From: an uncultured Eubacterium sp.
Lineage (GTDB): Bacteria > Bacillota > Clostridia > Lachnospirales > Lachnospiraceae
Length of the DNA: 12,521 nt
Assembly: GCA_910584345.1 (NCBI GenBank)
Contig: CAJTZX010000074.1
Coordinates: 1-12,521, forward strand
Direction: 5' to 3'
Below, in pieces: positions 7,524-12,521 of the stretch. The notes below the pieces were generated by a model that saw nothing but the letters and a program-made list of their open reading frames with translations, made no database searches and was not told where the DNA came from. The translations under genes were made by a program, and so were the position numbers. Position 1 is the first letter of the stretch. Each line of letters starts with the position of its first letter.

Positions 7524-8594
7524 ATGGCGTCAAAAGTTACCATACAGGATATCGCCGATGCATTGGGAGTTTCCAGAAATACGGTCTCAAAAGCAATCAA
7601 CAATACCGGAACGCTTGCAGATGCAACCAGGGATAAGGTCATCCATAAAGCCATTGAAATGGGATATAAGCAGTTCTCTTATGCGAATCCATACCAGACA
7701 AAACCTTCTGAACAAACTGCATATGCAGACAGCCGCAAGATCGCCCTGTTTACCACTTGCTTTTTAGGGAGCCTGCATTTTTCTACATCAATGCTTGATA
7801 TGTTCTATCTGGAAATGTCCCAGTTAGGATACAGCCTGACCATGCACCTGATCCATACCGATGAAATCGGCCGAATGCAGCTTCCCGCTTCTTTCTGCAA
7901 GGCGGAAACCGCTGCCATTGTATGCTTTGAAACATTTGACCCGGATTACAGCAGAATGGTCTGCAGCCTTGGCATCCCAGTCCTCTTTGTGGATTCGCCA
8001 GTCGATGGGCTTACAGGACCGTTAAAGGCAGATCGGCTGTACATGGATAATACTTCCGGTATTTTTGCACTTGTAAAGGAAATGGCCCTGAGAAATAAAA
8101 CACGCATCGGTTTTATCGGCGAATATCTTCACTGCCAGTCGTTTTTTGAACGATATGCCGCTTATCGGAATGCCATGTATATGCTTGGCCTTCCCTGCCC
8201 TGGTGAATACTGTATCATTGAAGGCCATAAACAGGCGGAATCCTCTTCTTTCAAAAACTGCCGCGAATATCTTCTGGATCGCTTCCAGAAGCTGGATACC
8301 CTTCCAGACGTGTTTCTATGCGCCAATGATTTTGTAGCCATTGATGTATTGCATGTCTTCCATCATCTTCACATTTCGGTTCCTGAGGATGTATATTTAT
8401 GCGGATTTGATGATTCGCCGGAAGCAAGAGTGCTCTCCCCGTCACTGACCACCGTCCACATCCACGGCCAGATCATGGGGATTACCGCCATGCAGCTGCT
8501 TATGTCCCGCATCAAGGAACCGTCTTTAAACTACCGTGCCGTCTATACGGAAACAAACCCGGTCTTTCGGCGCTCCACAAACGACGGCATATAA
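7524..8594 (+). CDS. LacI-family transcriptional regulator (copy 2)
   Basis: A 356-residue LacI/GalR-type repressor, paralogous to the product of 429-1505 along its whole length. The helix-turn-helix (about residues 5-50) has the same recognition helix, SRNTVSKAINNTG, and the same unusual GYKQFSY in place of a standard hinge. The effector domain keeps PDVFLCANDF and YLCGFDDSPEAR. Differences concentrate in the effector domain, so the two copies may bind the same DNA but answer to different sugars. The start is fixed by a strong AGGAGGGGG ribosome binding site. It is transcribed away from the ABC operon and probably together with the DUF624 gene, which starts 25 bases after its stop. Confidence 0.95.
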   Translation: MASKVTIQDIADALGVSRNTVSKAINNTGTLADATRDKVIHKAIEMGYKQFSYANPYQTKPSEQTAYADSRKIALFTTCFLGSLHFSTSMLDMFYLEMSQLGYSLTMHLIHTDEIGRMQLPASFCKAETAAIVCFETFDPDYSRMVCSLGIPVLFVDSPVDGLTGPLKADRLYMDNTSGIFALVKEMALRNKTRIGFIGEYLHCQSFFERYAAYRNAMYMLGLPCPGEYCIIEGHKQAESSSFKNCREYLLDRFQKLDTLPDVFLCANDFVAIDVLHVFHHLHISVPEDVYLCGFDDSPEARVLSPSLTTVHIHGQIMGITAMQLLMSRIKEPSLNYRAVYTETNPVFRRSTNDGI

Positions 8595-8619
8595 CCATAT
8601 TTTAATCAGGAGGAGCAAT

Positions 8620-9276
8620 ATGAGCGAATTTTTTAATCCGGACAACCCGGTCATGCGTTTTATTACTAAAATTGCCAATAGTGTTTATTTAAACATCCTG
8701 TGGTTCATCTGCAGCCTTCCGGTCTTTACTATTGGCGCTTCCACCACAGCGCTTTTTTATGTCACTCTGAAAATGGCCAAAAACGAAGAAGGCAACATCA
8801 CCGCTGCTTTTTTCCATTCTTTTAAAGAAAATTTCAAACAGGCCACAAAAATCTGGCTGATCCTTTTGGCAGCCGGCATTGTATTTGCTTTGGACGGATA
8901 TATTTTTTACCATATGCGGTTTGAAAATATGCTCTGGACGATTGGAACCGCGGTCTTTCTCGTTGCACTTGCTGCTTATGCCATCATCCTCATGTATATC
9001 TTTCCGCTGCTTGCAAGATTTGACAACACGGTTTTTGCAATGTTTAAAAACTCCATTTTCATCGGCATGCGCTTTTTATTATGCACCGTACTTATGGCTG
9101 CCATTTATTTTACCATGCTCTTTGTGGCGATCCATATTTTCACCCCGGCTGTCATATTCGGCGAAGGACTGTGCGCACTGCTTTGCTCCTACTTACTTGC
9201 CAATATTCTGCTGATGTGCCAGGAACAAAAAGAAGCTGCAAAGCCGCAGAAAGCAGCAGATCTGCCGCGCTTGTAA
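8620..9276 (+). CDS. DUF624 (YesL-like) membrane protein
   Basis: A 218-residue integral membrane protein with about five helices (roughly 21-47, 76-96, 107-131, 151-171, 174-199). The N-terminal signature NILWFICSLPVFTIGASTTA, followed by KMAKNEEGNI and FKENFKQATKIW, is diagnostic of DUF624, a family often found beside LplB/LplC-type sugar importers; its biochemical role is unknown. The start at 8620 follows CAGGAGGAG; an in-frame ATG at 8536 would overlap the lacI-2 coding sequence and is rejected. It lies 25 bases after lacI-2 and is presumably co-transcribed. An accessory role in sugar uptake or envelope sensing is inferred from context only. Confidence 0.92.
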   Translation: MSEFFNPDNPVMRFITKIANSVYLNILWFICSLPVFTIGASTTALFYVTLKMAKNEEGNITAAFFHSFKENFKQATKIWLILLAAGIVFALDGYIFYHMRFENMLWTIGTAVFLVALAAYAIILMYIFPLLARFDNTVFAMFKNSIFIGMRFLLCTVLMAAIYFTMLFVAIHIFTPAVIFGEGLCALLCSYLLANILLMCQEQKEAAKPQKAADLPRL

Positions 9277-9335
9277 AACCCGGTTCCACCGTTCACGCAC
9301 ATTGCACGTAAATTCAACAATACAAGGAGGGCCTT

Positions 9336-10124
9336 ATGCTGACCGTTCAAAAGCATCCAATAAAAAAGAAACTTCTTTCCCCCGCAACACGTCCTTTCCT
9401 GAAAAATCTGCATAGAAAGGAAAACGGAAGGGTAGATCTGAAGTTTTTACTGCAGTATCTATGGGACTACTACAAGCTTCCCTTAGCTGCTGCAGCCATA
9501 GTATTGTATATCATCGTATATGCCGCATACAGCCATTTCACACATAAAGATGTTTCCCTGTACGCCGCACTGGTCAATGTTGCAGCCGGAGAAACGCTGA
9601 CAGAAGAACTAAGCAGCCGATTTTTGGCCGCACAGCGTCTGGATTCCGGCAAAAACACGTTCCGCCTGTATTCCAGTCTGTATCTGACAGACGATGAAAC
9701 CAGCAGCTTCCACGAATATACCTATGCATCCCGTATGAAGATTCTGGCATCCATCGACGCGGAACAGCTGGACGTGGCGCTTATGGATCGAAAAGCCTTT
9801 GACGCATTTTCCAAAAAAGGCTATCTCTCAAATCTGGATGAACTGCTGGCAGAGCAAGCACCGGATCTGCATCAGCAGCTTGCTCCTTATTTTGTAACCA
9901 ATGTTGAAATTTTGGAAGATAATTCCGAAGATCTTATTTTGGACAGTTCTGCTATTTATTATGCCCAAACAGCAGAGTACCCGATGGGACTGGATCTGTC
10001 CGGCTCCTCTATAATCCAAAAAGGAAGGTTTCCGGAGACGATTTATCTCGGGATCATAAAAAACTCTCCCAGAATGGAAATGGTTTTCCATTATCTTGGG
10101 TATTTATTTTTTCACAGTTCCTAA
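9336..10124 (+). CDS. Membrane-anchored protein with a binding-protein-like ectodomain, unknown function
   Basis: A 262-residue protein that I do not recognise as a named family. A basic cytoplasmic segment of about 45 residues is followed by one hydrophobic helix (about 47-67) and an outside domain of roughly 195 residues. The stretch about 133-170 (KILASIDAEQLDVALMDR, then AFDAFSKKGYLSNLDELL) recalls part of sugar-binding proteins, where such a segment contributes to the ligand cleft, but a full binding domain is not present. The start follows AAGGAGG (9324-9330). It lies 59 bases after the DUF624 gene and probably belongs to the same transcript. A role as an accessory or sensing partner of the importer is speculation from context. 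Confidence 0.8.
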   Translation: MLTVQKHPIKKKLLSPATRPFLKNLHRKENGRVDLKFLLQYLWDYYKLPLAAAAIVLYIIVYAAYSHFTHKDVSLYAALVNVAAGETLTEELSSRFLAAQRLDSGKNTFRLYSSLYLTDDETSSFHEYTYASRMKILASIDAEQLDVALMDRKAFDAFSKKGYLSNLDELLAEQAPDLHQQLAPYFVTNVEILEDNSEDLILDSSAIYYAQTAEYPMGLDLSGSSIIQKGRFPETIYLGIIKNSPRMEMVFHYLGYLFFHSS

Positions 10125-10170
10125 CCTGAAATTTTCCTTTATGTATTCAGAAATTTCGTATATTTTAATT

Positions 10171-10199
10171 TTGAAGTATCCTCAAATCTATGGTATAGT
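10171..10199 (+). promoter_or_regulatory. Candidate promoter for a leader RNA upstream of hydF
   Basis: TTGAAG (10171-10176), a 17-base spacer and TATAGT (10194-10199). Predicted transcription starts near 10206 and would run into the two hairpins at 10240-10274 and 10350-10407. Confidence 0.55.
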
Positions 10200-10239
10200 G
10201 TAAAAGTAACATTTACAAAAGCTTCTCTCATTAAACATA

Positions 10240-10274
10240 GATGCACATACAAAGAATTTCTACGTATGTGCATC
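10240..10274. repeat. 11-bp perfect inverted repeat (hairpin)
   Basis: GATGCACATAC (10240-10250) pairs with GTATGTGCATC (10264-10274) around a 13-base loop. No T run follows, so it is not a classical terminator. It may be the first stem of a leader RNA or a protein binding site. Confidence 0.55.
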
Positions 10275-10349
10275 ACTTAAATTAAATATCGCCAGATGTA
10301 CTGACCGGAAGCATCCCTGAAGGAAAGAAGAAGTCTGATCGTTTATTTA

Positions 10350-10414
10350 CCATAAAACAGGTAGATTCTTTTTGGTACGGTGTTACCGGGAATTGTATGT
10401 TTTATGGTTTTTTT
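10350..10414 (+). terminator. Terminator-like multistem with seven T residues
   Basis: CCATAAAAC (10350-10358) pairs perfectly with GTTTTATGG (10399-10407), and seven T follow at once (10408-10414). Inside the 40-base loop GGTA (10374-10377) pairs with TACC (10384-10387). The shape is that of a terminator or of an expression platform for a leader RNA that begins near 10206. The long loop makes it weaker than a standard terminator. Confidence 0.45.
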
Positions 10415-10423
10415 GCATCTGCT

Positions 10424-10452
10424 TTGACATTATATTTAAAAAATCTTATGAC
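10424..10452 (+). promoter_or_regulatory. Candidate proximal promoter of hydF
   Basis: Perfect TTGACA (10424-10429), a 17-base spacer and TATGAC (10447-10452). The -10 box matches only partly. It would give a leader of about 45 bases before the hydF ATG. Confidence 0.5.
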
Positions 10453-10502
10453 AACATGGAACAGGCATCATGAAATAGAAAGGATCAAAGAATATTAACA
10501 GT

Positions 10503-11738
10503 ATGGGAACAACACTGAACGATACACCAAACGCCAACCGGACGCACATTGCCTTTTTTGGTAAAATGAACAGCGGAAAGTCTTCCTTAATTAATGCCCT
10601 GGCAAACCAGCAGATTTCTATTGTATCCAAAATCGGCGGAACTACTACAGACCTTGTGAAAAAACCGATGGAAATTCATGGCATTGGGCCATGTGTACTT
10701 ATTGATACAGCCGGATTTGATGACACGAGTGATTTGGGAGACAGCCGTATCATGCTTGCAAAACAGGCAGCCGCGCAAGCCGACCTGGCAGTACTTGTAT
10801 TTTCTGAGGATACTGCTTCACTTACAGACGATAATTTTAATCTTTTTTTCCAGGAGCAGCAATGGTACGATCTTCTGCAAAAAAGAAACACACCTGTTAT
10901 ATTTGTACTTAACAAAGCGGATCTGCTTAGACCGTCTGATTGTTTGTCAGATAAATTATGGAAAAATTCAATAAAACTCCGCTGCAAATCAGCGCCATCG
11001 AAAAAAAGGGATAGACAGCTTAACGAATGCACTGATTGCTGCTGCAACTGATCTGCATCAGGACGCAGCACGTTTGATTACCGGAGATCTGGTTACGGCC
11101 GAAGACCTTGTTCTTCTTGTAATGCCACAGGATATCCAGGCTCCGAAAGGACGTTTGATTCTTCCGCAAGTACAAACGCTGCGGGAGCTGCTCGATAAGA
11201 AGTGTCTGACGATGTGCACAACAATCGATCAGTTCGAACACGCGCTGGCAATGTTAAATCATCCGCCAAAACTGATTATTACAGATTCACAGGCATTTCA
11301 AACGATATATGAAAAAAAACCTGCAAAAAGCAGGCTGACTTCATTCTCCACTCTGTTTGCAGCATATAAAGGTGATATTGCCTATTTTGTACATGGAGCA
11401 GAGATAATAAGTGCGCTGACGGAACAAGACAAAGTACTGATTGCAGAATGCTGTACGCATGCTCCGCTTGATGAGGATATTGGCCGTGAAAAACTGCCAC
11501 GCCTGCTGCGGAAAAAAATTGGAGAAAAGCTGACCATAGATATTGTTTCGGCACAGATTTTCCAAACGATTTATCAGAGTATCGCTTAGTAATTCAATGC
11601 GGCGCCTGCATGTTTAACCGCAAATATGTCATGTCCAGGGGAAACGCTGCAAAGGAACAAAACATAGCTATGACGAATTATGGCGTAGCCATTTCATTTC
11701 AGAATGGTATTATCGATAAAATAGAGTTAACGCAATGA
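10503..11738 (+). pseudogene. hydF: hydF, [FeFe]-hydrogenase maturation GTPase, broken by three -1 frameshifts
   Basis: HydF is the GTPase scaffold on which the H-cluster precursor is assembled before transfer to [FeFe]-hydrogenase. All landmarks are here but in three successive frames. The N-terminal GTPase domain has the P-loop GKMNSGKS (residues 20-27), GGTTTD (45-50), DTAG (68-71) and NKAD (137-140). Frame changes occur near 10955-10967, 11000-11010 and 11545-11555, each needing one missing base at or beside a homopolymer run. After the second comes ITGDLV...APKGRLILPQVQT; the cluster-binding CxH lies at 11452-11460. After the third, CGACMFNRK (CxxC at 11598-11609) and TNYGVAIS reach a stop at 11738. 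Repaired, it would be about 412 residues, the normal length. As read, only the 182-residue N-terminal part is translated. Sequencing error is the main alternative to real decay. The ribosome binding site is weak. Confidence 0.9.
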
Positions 11739-11810
11739 TTGCAAACGAATGGATAACCGTATTTATTTATTTTCAAAGGAAACCTAAGATGTATAAAGGA
11801 GCAGTACAAA

Positions 11811-12071
11811 ATGGGAACAGACGAAACAAAACTGGCTATAATAGCGATTGTGGTGGAACGTGAAGAAAGTGTCCGGGAGCTCAATGACCTTCTTCATGGC
11901 TGCAGCAATTATATTATTGGCAGAATGGGAATTCCACACAGAGAACGCGGCGTATCTCTGATTAGCGTTGCAATGGATGCCCCAGCCGATACGATCAGCT
12001 CGCTGTCCGGAAAACTTGGAAGAATCAGCGGCGTTTCCGCAAAAGTAGCATACTCAAAAATGCCGGAATAA
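11811..12071 (+). CDS. TM1266-type putative [FeFe]-hydrogenase system regulator
   Basis: An 86-residue protein matching the TM1266 family, small ACT/NikR-like proteins encoded with hydE, hydF and hydG and thought to regulate the iron-only hydrogenase system; no mechanism is established. Visible family features are the N-terminal strand LAIIAIVVERE, then VRELNDLLHGCSNYIIGRMGIPHRERGVSLISVAMDAP, and a final GKLGRISGVSAKVAYSK. The frame is intact, in contrast to the hyd genes on either side. AAGGAG about 12 bases upstream sets the start. It begins 72 bases after the degraded hydF end and was presumably co-transcribed with it. Confidence 0.9.
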   Translation: MGTDETKLAIIAIVVEREESVRELNDLLHGCSNYIIGRMGIPHRERGVSLISVAMDAPADTISSLSGKLGRISGVSAKVAYSKMPE

Positions 12072-12089
12072 CCATAATATATGATCTTA

Positions 12090-12246
12090 GGAACTGTAAA
12101 TAAATAACTTTTAATATTGCTTGTCTTTTTCTCCGACAGAGCTGCTTAAAAATCAGTTACATAGCCCGCTATGCGCTTGATTCTTAAGCAGCGTTCTCGA
12201 AGAAAAATCCTGCGCCACTATTAATAAGTTATTTATTTACAGTTCC
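12090..12246. mobile_element. 157-bp MITE-like imperfect palindrome
   Basis: The first 21 bases, starting GGAACTGTAAATAAATAA, are repeated exactly in reverse complement at the other end. The inner arms remain roughly complementary right to the centre, CATAGC-CC-GCTATG (12160-12173), so the whole element can fold into one long hairpin. TTA flanks it on both sides (12087-12089 and 12247-12249), a possible 3-bp target duplication. There is no room for a transposase. It lies between the TM1266 gene and the hydG fragment and could stop transcription from the hydF side. The parent insertion sequence cannot be named from this window. Confidence 0.75.
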
Positions 12247-12284
12247 TTAACTCAAAAATAAATAGTACAATTGCAAAATATATT

Positions 12285-12313
12285 TTGATAAATTAAAAAT
12301 ATAAAACTAAAAT
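12285..12313 (+). promoter_or_regulatory. Candidate promoter upstream of the hydG fragment
   Basis: TTGATA (12285-12290), a 17-base spacer and TAAAAT (12308-12313) in very A/T-rich DNA. The surroundings make chance matches easy, so confidence is limited. Confidence 0.4.
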
Positions 12314-12331
12314 ATAAAAAATGCAGCAATT

Positions 12332-12360
12332 TGTGACAGCCCAAAATATCCGCTGTTACA
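12332..12360. promoter_or_regulatory. Inverted repeat in the hydG leader
   Basis: TGTGACAGC (12332-12340) and GCTGTTACA (12352-12360) are reverse complements with one mismatch (a G-U pair in RNA), separated by 11 bases. It ends directly before the ribosome binding site GGAAAGGGG. It could be a regulator site or a hairpin that controls translation; no regulator is identified. Confidence 0.4.
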
Positions 12361-12376
12361 GGAAAGGGGAAGTACT

Positions 12377-12481
12377 ATGTATAACGTAATGTCACCAAAA
12401 GCAGAGGAATTTATCAGCGACGAAGAAATCCGGCAATGTCTGGAATACGCACAGAAAAATAAAAACAATGGTAAGCGATGA
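12377..12481 (+). pseudogene. hydG: hydG N-terminal fragment (truncated)
   Basis: HydG is the radical-SAM tyrosine lyase that makes the CO and CN ligands of the [FeFe]-hydrogenase H-cluster, normally about 470 residues. Only its typical N-terminus is present: MYNVMSPKAEEFISDEEI, then LEYAQKNKNN, and a stop after 34 codons. None of the three frames after the NN continues into the expected LI-rich helix, so the loss looks like a deletion or rearrangement junction near 12468 rather than a simple frameshift. The radical-SAM CxxxCxxC motif would lie beyond this point. The gene keeps a good ribosome binding site, GGAAAGGGG. Only 40 bases follow in the window, so a remnant further on is possible. 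Confidence 0.7.
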
Positions 12482-12521
12482 ATAACCTACCGTTCCACAT
12501 ATGTTCCGTTTAGGTGTAAAA

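Larger units (their letters stand above)
10125..10502. other. Intergenic region upstream of hydF with structured leader
   Basis: No convincing gene. It holds a promoter (10171-10199), an 11-bp perfect inverted repeat (10240-10274), a larger stem followed by seven T residues (10350-10414), and a second promoter (10424-10452) close to hydF. One plus-strand frame is open from 10286 to 10498 (about 70 codons, ending 4 bases before hydF) and could encode a short hydrophobic peptide, but it has no good start codon or ribosome binding site until an ATG at 10397, and it runs across the stem and promoter-like sequences. Confidence 0.5.
12072..12376. other. Intergenic region holding the palindromic element and the hydG leader
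   Basis: The left half is almost filled by the 157-bp palindrome (12090-12246). The right half is about 80% A/T and holds a candidate promoter (12285-12313) and an inverted repeat (12332-12360) before the ribosome binding site of the hydG fragment. No gene is seen. Confidence 0.6.

Noticed and set aside
8536..8619. Longer DUF624 start at 8536
   Set aside because: It would lie inside the lacI-2 coding sequence, and the added residues do not fit the family. ATG at 8620 has a strong ribosome binding site.
10350..10414. c-di-GMP (GEMM) riboswitch, suggested by GGTA...GTTACCGGG
   Set aside because: The conserved ACGCAAAGCC-type core and the overall two-helix architecture are not present.
10286..10498. 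Small membrane protein gene before hydF
   Set aside because: Open for about 70 codons, but with no start codon and ribosome binding site at a sensible place, and overlapping promoter and stem features. Kept only as an alternative in the findings.
10503..11738. Programmed ribosomal frameshifting in hydF
   Set aside because: Three separate shifts would be needed, with no slippery heptamer plus stimulator evident at all sites, and HydF is not known to be made this way.

Overview
The window looks like chromosomal DNA of an anaerobic, moderately AT-rich Firmicute, most likely a gut Lachnospiraceae relative. The reasons are the strong AGGAGG-type ribosome binding sites, the LplB/LplC/lipoprotein type of sugar ABC importer without its own ATPase, the adjacent DUF624 protein, and an [FeFe]-hydrogenase maturation locus. 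Species cannot be read from the sequence alone.

Region 1 (1-8594) is a fructoside uptake and hydrolysis locus. In the middle lies a leftward ABC operon (permease 7164-6214, permease 6202-5303, lipoprotein binding protein 5231-3480) ending in a strong intrinsic terminator (3356-3416). Downstream in the same direction is a GH32 beta-fructosidase (3236-1749) with its own promoter and terminator. The block is bracketed by two rightward LacI-family genes (429-1505 and 7524-8594). They are clear paralogues with nearly identical DNA-binding domains, so they probably share operators. The working model is: the importer brings in sucrose or short fructo-oligosaccharides, cytoplasmic GH32 removes fructose, and the two repressors sense sugars. 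A dense cluster of CATTTGCA-type motifs in the leader of the ABC operon is the best operator candidate.

Region 2 (8620-10124) continues the second lacI transcription unit with a DUF624 (YesL-like) membrane protein and a 262-residue protein with one membrane anchor and a binding-protein-like ectodomain. The latter is not a recognised family.

Region 3 (10125-12521) is a decaying [FeFe]-hydrogenase maturation island. hydF is recognisable over its full length (10503-11738) but carries three single-base losses at or beside homopolymer runs. The small TM1266-type regulator after it is intact. hydG survives only as its first ~31 codons. Between the last two lies a 157-bp imperfect palindrome with 21-bp identical ends and a possible TTA target duplication, i.e. 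a MITE-like element. A 42-bp perfect hairpin at 1644-1685 has the same outer bases and the same flanking TTA and may be a minimal relative.

The most interesting points are the broken hyd genes beside an intact regulator, the two palindromic elements with matching ends, the twin regulators with an unusual hinge, and the structured leader upstream of hydF (10171-10414). I saw no CRISPR array, tRNA, rRNA or complete insertion sequence.
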